A stretch of DNA of 64,000 bases from CAWFNW01 sp963817405 (GTDB lineage: Bacteria > Actinomycetota > Coriobacteriia > Anaerosomatales > Anaerosomataceae). Positions 19,087-27,252 of the stretch are shown here, piece after piece. The position numbers were made by a program, and so were the translations under genes. The notes beneath the pieces are model-generated. The model was not told the origin of the DNA. It ran no database searches and worked only from the letters and a program-made list of their open reading frames with translations. The stretch covers positions 310,001 through 374,000 of the forward strand of contig CAWFNW010000003.1 of NCBI GenBank assembly GCA_963817405.1, given 5' to 3'. Position 1 is the first letter of the stretch, and the number at the start of each line of letters is the position of its first letter.

Positions 19087-19791
19087 TTACACGGAGATGC
19101 GGTAGCCGTACCCGCGTACGGTTTCGACGATCGCCGGGTCCGCTCCCGCCTGCTGCAGCTTGTCACGGAGGCGCTTCACGTGGGTGTCCACCGTCTTCGT
19201 CTCGACGAGGTACTCCCAGCCCCATGCCTCGCGGAGGAGCTGATCGCGTGAGAGGACCTTGCCGGCGTGGCGCATCAGGCATGCGAGCAGCTCGAACTCG
19301 CGTGGGGTGAGGTCGATGAGCCGACCCTCGTAGGTGGCCTCGTGGCCGGCTTCGTCGAGGGTGATCCCCGAGGCGACGATCGGCGAGCCGTCGCCCTCGA
19401 TGGTCTGGCCGGTGGTTGCGCCGGAGCGGCGCAGCAGAGCCTTCACTCGGGCCTGGAGCTCCCGGATACCGAACGGCTTGGCGAGGTAGTCATCGCCACC
19501 GATCTCAAGCCCGATGACCTTGTCGAGCTCGGTGTCGCGCGCCGAGAGAAAAAGCACTGGGACGTCGCCGTGCGCGCGCAGCTTTCGGCACACTTCGTAC
19601 CCGTCGGTGCCGGGGAGCATGATGTCGAGAATCACGAGATCGAACGGTTCCTTGGCGGCAAGCGCGAGCGCGGCGTCGCCGTCCTTCGCGCAGGTGACCT
19701 CGTACCCCTCCTTCTTGAGGTTGTACGATACGAACTGAAGGATCGAGTCCTCGTCGTCGACGACAAGGATTCGCGCAGATGCAGTCGACAT
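19087..19791 (-). CDS. OmpR/PhoB-family response regulator
   Basis: 234 aa. The receiver domain has the acidic pair (VVDDED), phospho-acceptor Asp56 in LVILDIMLPG, the conserved Ser/Thr (FLSARD) and Lys (YLAKPF). The C-terminal winged helix shows LTPREFELLACLMRHAGKVLSRDQLL and VDTHVKRLRDKL..GYGYRI, the OmpR/PhoB DNA-binding pattern. ATG 19791 was chosen because GGGGGG lies 5 bases upstream and because the receiver fold begins right after it; the longer in-frame extension upstream is not protein-like and runs into the divergent coaX gene. Paired with the histidine kinase downstream. Confidence 0.92.
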   Translation of the reverse strand: MSTASARILVVDDEDSILQFVSYNLKKEGYEVTCAKDGDAALALAAKEPFDLVILDIMLPGTDGYEVCRKLRAHGDVPVLFLSARDTELDKVIGLEIGGDDYLAKPFGIRELQARVKALLRRSGATTGQTIEGDGSPIVASGITLDEAGHEATYEGRLIDLTPREFELLACLMRHAGKVLSRDQLLREAWGWEYLVETKTVDTHVKRLRDKLQQAGADPAIVETVRGYGYRISV

Positions 19792-19915
19792 CGGTACCCC
19801 CCGTTCACGAATACGCGGTCGGCGCCGATGATAGCACCGCCCTTTCGATACTTGTTCCCGCGCGTTGACCATCCGTTGCAGGTCAGGCGCAGATATGTCG
19901 AGGAAAGGAGCGGCG

Positions 19916-20680
19916 ATGATCCTCGCCGTGGACGTGGGCAACACGCAGACCGTGCTCGGCCTGATCGAGGACGGCTCCATTCGGGAGCACTGGCGCATCG
20001 CGACAGACGCAACGCTCACCGCCGATGAGCTTCGCGTGAAGGTCGGTGCGCTCCTGGGTGCCGAGGGTCTCGGCTGGAAGAGCGTGAGTCGCATCGTGCT
20101 CTCCTCGGTGGTGCCGGCACTCACCGCGAGCTACGAGGACATGGCCGAGCGAGCGACCGGCGAGGCGCCGATGGTTGTCGGGCCCGGTATCAAGACAGGC
20201 ATGCCGATCCGATACGACGACCCCCGCGAGGTGGGCGCCGACCGGATCGTCAACGGCGTTGCCGCCCTCGACGCATTCGGCGCACCCGTGATCGTCATCG
20301 ACTTCGGCACCGCCACCACACTCGACGTTATCGACGCGGAGGGCAGCTACCTGGGCGGTGCAATCGCGCCCGGTGTCGAGACGAGCGCCGAGGCCTTGTT
20401 CGCGCGCGCCGCCCGGCTCGCGAAGGTGGATCTGGAGCCGCCGTCGCGCGTGATCGGACGCACGACCCGCGAGTCGGTCCAAGCCGGCCTTATGCTCGGC
20501 GAGGCGGCGATGGTGGACGGGCTCGTACGGCGGGCGTGGCAGGAGATCGGGCAGGAGTGCCCGGTCGTCGCCACGGGCGGCCTTGCGGAGCGGATGTCGC
20601 CGCTCTGCGAGACCATCGGCCACGTCGACATGGACCTCACGCTCAAGGGGCTGCTCCTGATCTGCGAGCGCAACACCTGA
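19916..20680 (+). CDS. coaX: Type III pantothenate kinase
   Basis: 254 aa. CoaX phosphorylates pantothenate, the first step of coenzyme A synthesis, in the cytoplasm. The ASKHA-type nucleotide-binding motif DVGNTQTVLG opens the protein; the pantothenate-site region PREVGADRIVNGVAA and the second phosphate motif IDFGTATTLDVID are intact, as is VVATGGLAERM near the end. Length is normal for CoaX. ATG 19916 has AGGAAAGGAG immediately upstream; the in-frame ATG at 19895 is less likely. Divergent from the response regulator gene and followed by a hairpin terminator. Confidence 0.93.
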   Translation: MILAVDVGNTQTVLGLIEDGSIREHWRIATDATLTADELRVKVGALLGAEGLGWKSVSRIVLSSVVPALTASYEDMAERATGEAPMVVGPGIKTGMPIRYDDPREVGADRIVNGVAALDAFGAPVIVIDFGTATTLDVIDAEGSYLGGAIAPGVETSAEALFARAARLAKVDLEPPSRVIGRTTRESVQAGLMLGEAAMVDGLVRRAWQEIGQECPVVATGGLAERMSPLCETIGHVDMDLTLKGLLLICERNT

Positions 20681-20709
20681 GGTGCGGGTTCGTCCGACCC
20701 GCGCACCTT
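20680..20709 (+). terminator. Hairpin terminator after coaX
   Basis: GGTGC-GGGT pairs with ACCC-GC-GCACC (stem with a 2-nt bulge, 7-nt loop) directly at the coaX stop, followed by TTTGT. Marks the end of coaX before the ccm promoter. Confidence 0.6.
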
Positions 20710-20762
20710 TGTGATTCCGTTCATCAACGGCATGTGTCTTGCTCTCGGACCGCCGATCCGCG

Positions 20763-20926
20763 TTGTTCGAGGCAGACGCAGATGATACTATTCCACTGTT
20801 CAGGTGAGCAGGCTTAGTCGAGCGGTGACGCGCCGCGCACGGGCGTGGCGTCCTCGCGCTATGACAGCGCTCACCCCAACGAGATGTCCGGTCGCGACGT
20901 GTTCCGTCGCGGGCGCGAGGGAGTGG
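20763..20926 (+). promoter_or_regulatory. Promoter and long structured leader of the ccm operon
   Basis: TTGTTC (20763-20768), a 17-nt spacer and TACTAT (20786-20791) preceded by TG at the extended -10 position form a good vegetative promoter; transcription should begin at about 20798. The transcript would start GTTCAGGTGAGC, matching the hemA leader start at 10 of 12 positions. The 130-nt leader contains a partial complement of this segment (GGTGAGC 20803-20809 with GCTCACC 20869-20875, plus GTT with AAC at 20878-20880), and CCTCGCGC (20852-20859) is complementary to GCGCGAGG (20913-20920), which overlaps the ccmE ribosome-binding site. The two pairings would be interleaved. Promoter reasonable; regulation is inference. 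Confidence 0.5.
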
Positions 20927-21613
20927 ATGCGAGTGAACAAGCGTGCGAAGCAGCGCCTCATCGGCGTGACGATCATCGTGATCGTCATCGTCGCGGGGCT
21001 CATCTTCATGGCGACCCAGGGCGAAGGTGCCGGCGCGTCGCGCAAGACGGTCGCTGAGATCACCACCGACGCGGCGCTCGTCGGGGAGCAAGTGCAGGTC
21101 GAGGCCCCCGTGGTCAAGGGATCGTGGACGCCGGGCACCAAGCCCTTCATGTTCGACATCCAGGACAAGGGCGACCCCAACGGGCCGGTCATGACCGTCC
21201 AGTGGGACGGACCGGTGCCGAGCGCTTTCGGTGACGGGGTCACCGCCATCGTCACCGGCGAGGTGCAAGCCGGCGGCAAGCTTCTGGCTCGGACACTCAT
21301 CACGCAGTGCCCCTCGAAGTACGCGTCCGCCTCCGATGCGCTCTCCGTCGAGGCGCTTCTCAAGAGCAGTCTCGCCGGCACGACCGTCAAGATCACGGGC
21401 TACGTCGTGAGCGGCACCATGCAGGCCGCCGGCGGCGCTGAGCGCTTCTTTGTCGGCACCAACACCAAGGGTGACGAGAAGGTCGGTGTCGCGTTCGACG
21501 GCGCTTTCCCCGCGGGCATGGACGACGGCAGCAAGGTCGTCATCACCGGTTCTCTGGAAGACAATGGCATCTTCAATGCCTCGGAAGTGGCAATCGACGA
21601 GGCTGACAAGTAA
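20927..21613 (+). CDS. ccmE: CcmE-type heme chaperone, Cys-variant, with second OB-like domain
   Basis: 228 aa. CcmE takes heme from CcmC and hands it to CcmF during cytochrome c maturation, on the outer face of the membrane. A single N-terminal anchor (residues about 11-29, LIGVTIIVIVIVAGLIFMA) precedes a CcmE OB-fold domain. The heme-binding site reads TQCPSKY: Cys128 with Tyr132, the CxxxY form known from some Desulfovibrio-type CcmE proteins, rather than the usual HxxxY. Unlike canonical CcmE, about 95 further residues follow (VKITGYVVSG, then DDGSKVVITGSL) that resemble a second OB fold without the Cys. ATG 20927 has AGGGAG upstream. First gene of the ccmEFABCD operon. Confidence 0.82.
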   Translation: MRVNKRAKQRLIGVTIIVIVIVAGLIFMATQGEGAGASRKTVAEITTDAALVGEQVQVEAPVVKGSWTPGTKPFMFDIQDKGDPNGPVMTVQWDGPVPSAFGDGVTAIVTGEVQAGGKLLARTLITQCPSKYASASDALSVEALLKSSLAGTTVKITGYVVSGTMQAAGGAERFFVGTNTKGDEKVGVAFDGAFPAGMDDGSKVVITGSLEDNGIFNASEVAIDEADK

Positions 21614-21668
21614 GCGTCCCGCACCCTAGCGCAGCGCGGAGAGCCGCGCGCGGCTGAACGGAGTGAAG

Positions 21669-23726
21669 ATGGGTCTTTCCGGTCTTGGGAATCTCCTGCT
21701 GGCGTTCGCGAGCGTTGGTGCGCTCGGCTCGATCGTGGCAATCGCGTTTGGGGGCAAGTCCGAGGTCGGGGAGCCGGCCCGCAAGCTGGGACACGTTCTA
21801 ACCTTTGGCGTGCTCGCGTTCACCACGCTCGCCATAACCCTCCTCGCCGCCGCGTTCCTCGGCGAGAACTTCGCGCTCGAGTACGTCGCCTACAACCACC
21901 CCACCATCGTGGGTGCATGGTCGTGGCTGTACAAGCTTTCGGGTGTCTGGGCCGGCCGAGAAGGTTCGCTCCTCTTCTGGGAGTGGATCCTCTCGATGTA
22001 CGCAGCCTGGATCGCGTACCGCTTCCTCAAGAAGGACGATCCGCTCGCTTCGACGGCGCTCGGCATCGTCAACTTCGTACAGCTGTTCTTCCTGGTGGCG
22101 CTCTTCATCCCGCTCAATAACCCCTTCAAGCTGCTCCCTGCCGAGTACCTGGACCCAAATACCGGAGCGCTTCTGATCGAGGCAGCGATGAACCCATTGC
22201 TGCAGACCTGGGCGATGATCGCGCACCCGCCCACCCTCTTCATCGGCTATGCGGGGCTCACGGTACCGTTCGCGTTTGCGCTTGCCGCTGCGTTCACGGG
22301 CGACCTGTCCAAGAAATGGGTCGAGTACTCGGACCGCATCACCGTCTTCTCGTGGTTGCTGCTCGGGATCGGCATCGGCCTCGGAGCGGTCTGGGCGTAC
22401 ATCGAACTCGCCTTCGGCGGTTATTGGGCCTGGGACCCGGTCGAAAACGCGTCGCTCCTGCCGTGGCTCACGGGTGTCGGCCTCATCCACTCGATGACGG
22501 TCTACAAGAAGCGCGGCGGCTTCAGGCCATGGACGATGTGGATGGCGGCGGTGACCTTCGTGCTGGTGTTGCTGGGCACGTTCATCACGCGGTCGGGTAT
22601 CGTCCAGTCCGTGCACGCCTTCCAAGCGGACCCGCTCTCGTTCTGGCTCTTCCTGTCGATGATGGTGGGCTCGCTCGTGATCATGGGCCTGGCCATCGTC
22701 ATGCGCTGGAATGCGCTCAAGGGCAACGACTCCTTCGAGCGCATCCTCTCGAAGGAGGGGTCGTACTACTTCAACAACGTCATCATGCTCATTGCCGCCG
22801 TGCTCGTGGCCTACCTGACGCTCGCGCAGTCGTTCCCCACGTGGCTTCCCGGCGGCGGGATGACCTTCGGCGCCGCAACGTTTGACTCGCTCGCCCGGCC
22901 GCTCGGCATCTTCTACGTGCTCGTGATGTCGATCTGTCCGATCCTCGCCTGGGGCGGGGGAGACATCAAGGTGCTCTGGCAGCGTGCGAAGTGGCCGCTC
23001 GTGGGTGCCGCCGTCATCTCGGCCGGCTTGGTGGCCATCTTCTACACGAACATGCTGCCGAACTACACGCAGTCCGGGTCTGCCAATCCGGTGGTGCACC
23101 ACGCCATGGCGATCATCGGCCTCATCACGGCGTCACTCGCAATCGCGCTCCCGCTCTTCCTGTTCTACGACGGTGCACGAAAGCGCGCCGCCGCGCGGGG
23201 CGAGGGCTTCGGAACGGCGCTCGCGAACATCTTCCTCAAGGCGCGCGTGCAGTCGGGTGGCTACCTCACGCACCTCGGCATGGGCATCATCCTCATCGGG
23301 CTCATCGGCTCGACCATGTACGTGAAGAGCTTCGATGCCACGATGGCGCAGACGCCGGGTACTACCTACGATGCAGGCGCCTACCGCTTCACGGCGAAGG
23401 GGTTGCAGGAGTCCACGGCCCCCAACGGCGACGCGGTCTACACCTTCGCGCTGGATGTGACGAAGAACGGTCGCTACTTGAGGGAGATTCGGCCGAGGAT
23501 GGTCGCCCGCGTCGGGGAGCAGAGCCAGACGACCCAGAAGGTCGCGCTCATCCAGGAGCCGCTGCGGGACGTCTTCGTCTCCTTCTCAGGCGTCGATCAG
23601 GCCGAGCAGGCAGTCGTTACCATCAAGTTCTTCCCGATGCAGTGGTGGGTCTGGGCCGGCTTCATCGTGACGATCCTCGGGTCCGGGCTCGCTTCCTGGC
23701 CCAAACGCGCACTCAAGGCTGCGTAG
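21669..23726 (+). CDS. ccmF: Cytochrome c heme lyase subunit CcmF
   Basis: 685 aa, normal for CcmF, with about 15 hydrophobic segments. The WWD heme-handling motif is intact (GGYWAWDPVENASLLPWL, about residues 250-270), as is the early segment EYVAYNHPTIVGAWSWLYKLSGVWAGREGSLLFWEW. The protein transfers heme from CcmE to apocytochrome CxxCH motifs. A large extracytoplasmic domain precedes the last helix (WWVWAGFIVTILGSGLASW). ATG 21669 follows CGGAG; GTG 21663 is possible. Second gene of the ccm operon, which serves the multiheme cytochromes encoded at 1828 and 9908. No ccmG or ccmH is seen in the window. Confidence 0.95.
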   Translation: MGLSGLGNLLLAFASVGALGSIVAIAFGGKSEVGEPARKLGHVLTFGVLAFTTLAITLLAAAFLGENFALEYVAYNHPTIVGAWSWLYKLSGVWAGREGSLLFWEWILSMYAAWIAYRFLKKDDPLASTALGIVNFVQLFFLVALFIPLNNPFKLLPAEYLDPNTGALLIEAAMNPLLQTWAMIAHPPTLFIGYAGLTVPFAFALAAAFTGDLSKKWVEYSDRITVFSWLLLGIGIGLGAVWAYIELAFGGYWAWDPVENASLLPWLTGVGLIHSMTVYKKRGGFRPWTMWMAAVTFVLVLLGTFITRSGIVQSVHAFQADPLSFWLFLSMMVGSLVIMGLAIVMRWNALKGNDSFERILSKEGSYYFNNVIMLIAAVLVAYLTLAQSFPTWLPGGGMTFGAATFDSLARPLGIFYVLVMSICPILAWGGGDIKVLWQRAKWPLVGAAVISAGLVAIFYTNMLPNYTQSGSANPVVHHAMAIIGLITASLAIALPLFLFYDGARKRAAARGEGFGTALANIFLKARVQSGGYLTHLGMGIILIGLIGSTMYVKSFDATMAQTPGTTYDAGAYRFTAKGLQESTAPNGDAVYTFALDVTKNGRYLREIRPRMVARVGEQSQTTQKVALIQEPLRDVFVSFSGVDQAEQAVVTIKFFPMQWWVWAGFIVTILGSGLASWPKRALKAA

Positions 23727-23732
23727 GCGCGC

Positions 23733-24467
23733 TTGGTGCCTGACGCCACCGCAAGCACACCTGCCGTCGAGGTCCGGGAGCTCACCCGGGCCTTCGGCGT
23801 ACGCAAAGCCCTCGACGGGGTCGACTTCGAGCTTCCGCAAGGCGCGTTCCTCTCCGTCTTCGGCCCCAACGGCGCGGGCAAGACCACGCTCGTCAAGGTG
23901 CTCACCACGCTGCTGAACGCCACGAGCGGCACGTCGCGCGTGCTCGGGCTGGACGTCGTCGCCGATGCGGTCGAGCTCCGGCAGCATATCGGCCTCATCA
24001 GCCACAACCCGCTGCTCTATCCGGACCTCACCGCGGAGGAGAACCTGCTCTTCTTCGCCGAGATGTACGGCGTGGTCGATCCCGCCGAGCGCGTCCGCGA
24101 GCTCCTGGTGAGCGTCGAACTCGATCACCGCAGGCTCGACGTCACGCGCACGTTCTCGCGCGGCATGCTGCAGCGCCTCTCGATCGCTCGAGCGCTCCTG
24201 CACAAGCCCGAGGTGCTCTTCCTCGACGAGCCGTACTCCGGGCTGGACCCGCACGCGATGGACATCCTCGACAACCTCATCGCGCAGATTCGCGGACACC
24301 ACACGTTCGTGATGATCAGCCACGATCTCGACAAGGGTCTTGAGCTCTGCAGCCACGCGCTCATCCTCGCGCGCGGCAAAGTCGTGCTCTTCGAGCCGAT
24401 CGAGGCCCTCGACGTCGCCGCGTTCCGCGACACCTACCGCTCGACCGTGGGGATGGGGGTGGCGTAG
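23733..24467 (+). CDS. ccmA: Heme ABC exporter ATP-binding protein CcmA
   Basis: 244 aa. Walker A GPNGAGKTTL, Q-loop region GLISHNPLLYPDLTAEENL, ABC signature FSRGMLQRLS, Walker B VLFLDEPYSGLD and switch ISHD are all present. Together with CcmB and CcmC it releases holo-CcmE. It starts with GTG 7 bases after the ccmF stop and its stop overlaps the ccmB start by one base, so assignment as CcmA rather than a generic ABC ATPase rests mainly on context. Confidence 0.92.
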   Translation: MVPDATASTPAVEVRELTRAFGVRKALDGVDFELPQGAFLSVFGPNGAGKTTLVKVLTTLLNATSGTSRVLGLDVVADAVELRQHIGLISHNPLLYPDLTAEENLLFFAEMYGVVDPAERVRELLVSVELDHRRLDVTRTFSRGMLQRLSIARALLHKPEVLFLDEPYSGLDPHAMDILDNLIAQIRGHHTFVMISHDLDKGLELCSHALILARGKVVLFEPIEALDVAAFRDTYRSTVGMGVA

Positions 24468-25171
24468 TGGCGAACCTCTCAGGGCGCCAGTTCCGCGCCA
24501 TTCTCAAGAAGGACATCGTCATGGAGCTCCGCACCAAGGAGATGCTCATGTCGATGGGCCTCTACTCGCTCCTGACAATGGTCGTCTACTTCGTTGCGCT
24601 CTCGCAGGCGGGAAACGCGTTCGATCCGCGGACGATCGCGGCGGGCCTGCTCTGGCTCGCGTTCATCTTCACCTCGCTTCTGGGCCTCAACCGGTCGCTC
24701 GTACACGAGAAGGACCAGGGGTGCCTGGACGCGCTGCTGCTCTCGCCGGTCGATCGCCCGATGATCTACTTTGCGAAGGTGGTCGGGAACCTCGTGTTCC
24801 TGCTCATCGTGGAGTTCCTTACTCTTCCGGTGTTCGCGTTCCTCTTCCTCCAGGGCCGCGACGTGTTCGGTCCGATGCTCGCGATGCTGCCGCTTGCGCT
24901 CGTCGTCGGATCGCTCGGCATCGCCGGCGTGGGCACGCTGCTTGCGACCATGTCGGTCAACACGTCCGGCAAGGACTTCGTGCTCGCGATGCTGTTCATC
25001 CCGCTGATGTATCCGCTCCTCCTCGGTGTGGTCACGGCGACCAACGCCGCGATCGTGGGCGGACCTGATGCCATGCAGACGTACTGGATGGGCATGGCGT
25101 GGGTCGGAGGGTACGATGTCATAATGTTGCTCGCCGCATACGGGCTCTACGAGTTCATCGTTGGTGCCTAG
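24467..25171 (+). CDS. ccmB: Heme exporter membrane subunit CcmB
   Basis: 234 aa with six hydrophobic segments, the normal CcmB layout. The cytoplasmic start FRAILKKDIVMELRTKEML is followed by the first helix; LNRSLVHEKDQGCLDALLLSPVDRPMIYFAK is the typical CcmB loop. Starts with GTG at 24467, overlapping the ccmA stop by one base, so translation is coupled. Forms the ABC transporter-like CcmAB complex that frees heme-loaded CcmE. Confidence 0.92.
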   Translation: MANLSGRQFRAILKKDIVMELRTKEMLMSMGLYSLLTMVVYFVALSQAGNAFDPRTIAAGLLWLAFIFTSLLGLNRSLVHEKDQGCLDALLLSPVDRPMIYFAKVVGNLVFLLIVEFLTLPVFAFLFLQGRDVFGPMLAMLPLALVVGSLGIAGVGTLLATMSVNTSGKDFVLAMLFIPLMYPLLLGVVTATNAAIVGGPDAMQTYWMGMAWVGGYDVIMLLAAYGLYEFIVGA

Positions 25172-25204
25172 CCCTACAGCCTGATCCCGAAGGAGGCCTG
25201 CCAG

Positions 25205-26150
25205 GTGTTCTCTCGATCCAATCGGATCTTCGTGGCGCTCATCCTGGGCGGACTGCTCACGCTTGCCGCGTTTATCGGGACGTTCTTCGTTGCAGGCGTG
25301 CCTGATTTCGGCACGGTGCGGCTTCCCGAGAAGACGGACACAGTCCGGTACCGCGGGCCGGTCGAGCTTGAGTACACCACCGAGCGGGAGTTCGGGTACC
25401 TCAAGAACCAGCTCGGATTCGTCGGTCGAGGTGACACCTGCAGGCGGCGGCGACGTTGTGAGCGGGACGCTGCTCCAGGCTGACGAGACGGCGATCACGG
25501 TGGAGACGGGCGGCTCGAGCAAGACGGTGCAGCTTGCCGACATCGAGCGCGTGCTCGTGTCGGGCTACGAATACGGTCGCCCCGACTGGGGTCAGAAGAT
25601 CTTCTACTTCCACGTCCCGGTGGCCGAGATATCGTTCGTCCTCTTCGCTTTCGCGGCGTTCTACGCCATCCGTTTCATCACGACGCGCAAGCGCGAGTAC
25701 GACATCAAGGCGCGCATCTCGATGGAGACGACGCTCGTGTTCGTCGTCCTCACGATGATCACCGGGATTCTGTGGACGAAGGCCGCGTGGGGCGTGTGGT
25801 GGGAGTGGGAGCCCCGGCTCACCACGTACTTCATCATGACGCTGCTTGTCATTGCGTACTTCGTGCTTCGAAACTCCGTGGAGGACGAAGAGCGCCGGGC
25901 GCTCTACGGCGCGGCGTTCACCATCCTCGCATTCATTGACGCGCCGATCTCGTTCTTCATCACCCGGCTGATCCCGTCGAACCATCCCGTCATCGAAAGC
26001 GGCGGTCTTGAGCCGCCGATGCTCATCACCTTCATCGTGGCGCAAATCGGCATGATCCTGCTCGGCTATGCGGTCTACCAGCTGCGTATGGGCGAGGTGC
26101 TTCTGAAGGAACGTCTTGAGCTGGCGAAGGCCAACTTGGAGAGGTGGTAG
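25205..26150 (+). CDS. ccmC: Heme handling protein CcmC with N-terminal extension (one frame change)
   Basis: CcmC attaches heme to CcmE. The main frame (to 26150) has six membrane helices and the WWD-type motif AAWGVWWEWEPRLTTYFIM, plus GQKIFYFHVPVAEISF before it. The start (GTG 25205, behind AAGGAGG) is in another frame up to about 25425: a membrane helix (VALILGGLLTLAAFIGTFFVAG) and a soluble part ending in KNQLG. The frames join if one base is removed near 25416-25425. The joined protein, about 314 residues, therefore carries roughly 120 extra residues (one helix plus an extracytoplasmic domain) ahead of the CcmC core, which is not found in proteobacterial CcmC. Operon position between ccmB and ccmD supports the call. 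Confidence 0.87.
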
Positions 26151-26154
26151 TCGC

Positions 26155-26346
26155 ATGGACCCGACACTGAAGGAAGTCTACAATCTCGTCCTCGACCAGT
26201 GGCCGCTCGTGGCGGGCGCCTACGCCATCCTGTGGGCCGCGCTGGTCGTGTACATCGGCATGGCGCTCGGGCGGCTCGGCAAGCTGAAGAGCGAGATGAA
26301 GGTCCTGGAAGAGGCCATCGAACGCCGAGCTCAGAGCCAGTCATAG
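26155..26346 (+). CDS. ccmD: Small membrane protein CcmD
   Basis: 63 aa. One membrane helix (about residues 20-38, AYAILWAALVVYIGMALGRL) followed by a charged, helical tail (KSEMKVLEEAIERRA), the usual size and design of CcmD, which stabilises the CcmC-CcmE-heme complex. ATG 26155 follows GAGAGGTGG and lies 4 bases after the ccmC stop. Sequence alone is too short to prove the family; position decides. Confidence 0.8.
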   Translation: MDPTLKEVYNLVLDQWPLVAGAYAILWAALVVYIGMALGRLGKLKSEMKVLEEAIERRAQSQS

Positions 26347-26388
26347 GGCCTGCGGAGTCCTGGGGCGACGTGAGCGGGAGGTGAGAGC

Positions 26389-27225
26389 ATGCTGCTGAAT
26401 CTTGCGGTCATCGCATTCTGGTTCGCGCTGTTGTTCTCGGTTGCCGCGACGGTGCTCTACGCGTATCACTTCCTCACGAAGCGTCCGGCGTACTCTTGGT
26501 ACGCGACGTTCCTCACCGGCGCGACGTTCCTCACCCTGACGGCGTCGATCGGCATGCGCTCGGTCGCCGAGGACGGCACGCGCCTCGACGGTCCCAACAC
26601 GCTCATCCTCGCCGCGTGGGCGCTCCTGCTCGTCTACTTCATCGTCGAGCATCTCATCAAGCTGAAGCTGTACGGCGCGGTGCTCGTGCCGGCAGCCGCG
26701 CTCTCGATGACGGTTGCTGCGCTGCTGAAAGCAGCCGGCCGCTCGGCGGTCGAGCTCTCGCCGCTCATCCAGGACTGGAAGATCGGTATCCACGTCCTGC
26801 TCATCATGCTTGCGAACGCCGGTTTCGCCATTTCCGGCGTGGCCGCCGTGCTCTACCTCGTGCAGGAGCGGCAGCTCAAGCAGCGCCGCACGAGCATGCT
26901 CTTCAAGCGTCTGCCGTCGCTTCCCAACATCGATCTGCTCTCGCGCCGGGCAGCAGCGTTCGCGTTCCCGGGCTACACAGCGGGCCTCTTGCTGGGTGTC
27001 ATTCGTGCCATCGAGACCGATCCGCCGGGCTGGTGGCAGGACCCCCGCGTGATGCTCGCCGGTGTCGTCTGGGCGCTCTTCGGCACGTACCTGGTGCTGC
27101 ACTACACGCAGCGCGCCGGGGCGCGCACGACTGCGCGCCTCGCGGTCGTCGGCCTCGTCCTCGTCGTCGCGCTCGCAATCATCGCCCGGACCGTACCCGC
27201 CGGCTTCCACGTCTTCGGCGTGTAG
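26389..27225 (+). CDS. HemX/CcsA-like cytochrome c assembly-type membrane protein
   Basis: 278 aa, about eight hydrophobic segments. The central segment DWKIGIHVLLIMLANAGFAISGVAAVLYLVQERQLKQRR and the later GWWQDP...WALFGTYLVLHYTQ match the CcsA/HemX branch of the cytochrome c assembly superfamily, with a Trp-rich loop between helices. In Bacillus-type genomes HemX is encoded next to hemA and modulates HemA level; here hemA follows after one gene. Alternatively it acts as a heme channel partner of the Ccm proteins. It closes the ccm operon (43 bases after ccmD). Family well supported, role uncertain. Confidence 0.75.
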   Translation: MLLNLAVIAFWFALLFSVAATVLYAYHFLTKRPAYSWYATFLTGATFLTLTASIGMRSVAEDGTRLDGPNTLILAAWALLLVYFIVEHLIKLKLYGAVLVPAAALSMTVAALLKAAGRSAVELSPLIQDWKIGIHVLLIMLANAGFAISGVAAVLYLVQERQLKQRRTSMLFKRLPSLPNIDLLSRRAAAFAFPGYTAGLLLGVIRAIETDPPGWWQDPRVMLAGVVWALFGTYLVLHYTQRAGARTTARLAVVGLVLVVALAIIARTVPAGFHVFGV

Positions 27226-27252
27226 CCGAGCCTGCAGCCGAGCCCCGCGCCC

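Noticed and set aside
21798..23102. Minus-strand open frame opposite ccmF.
   Set aside because: Highly charged His/Arg/Asp translation, the complement of CcmF membrane helices.
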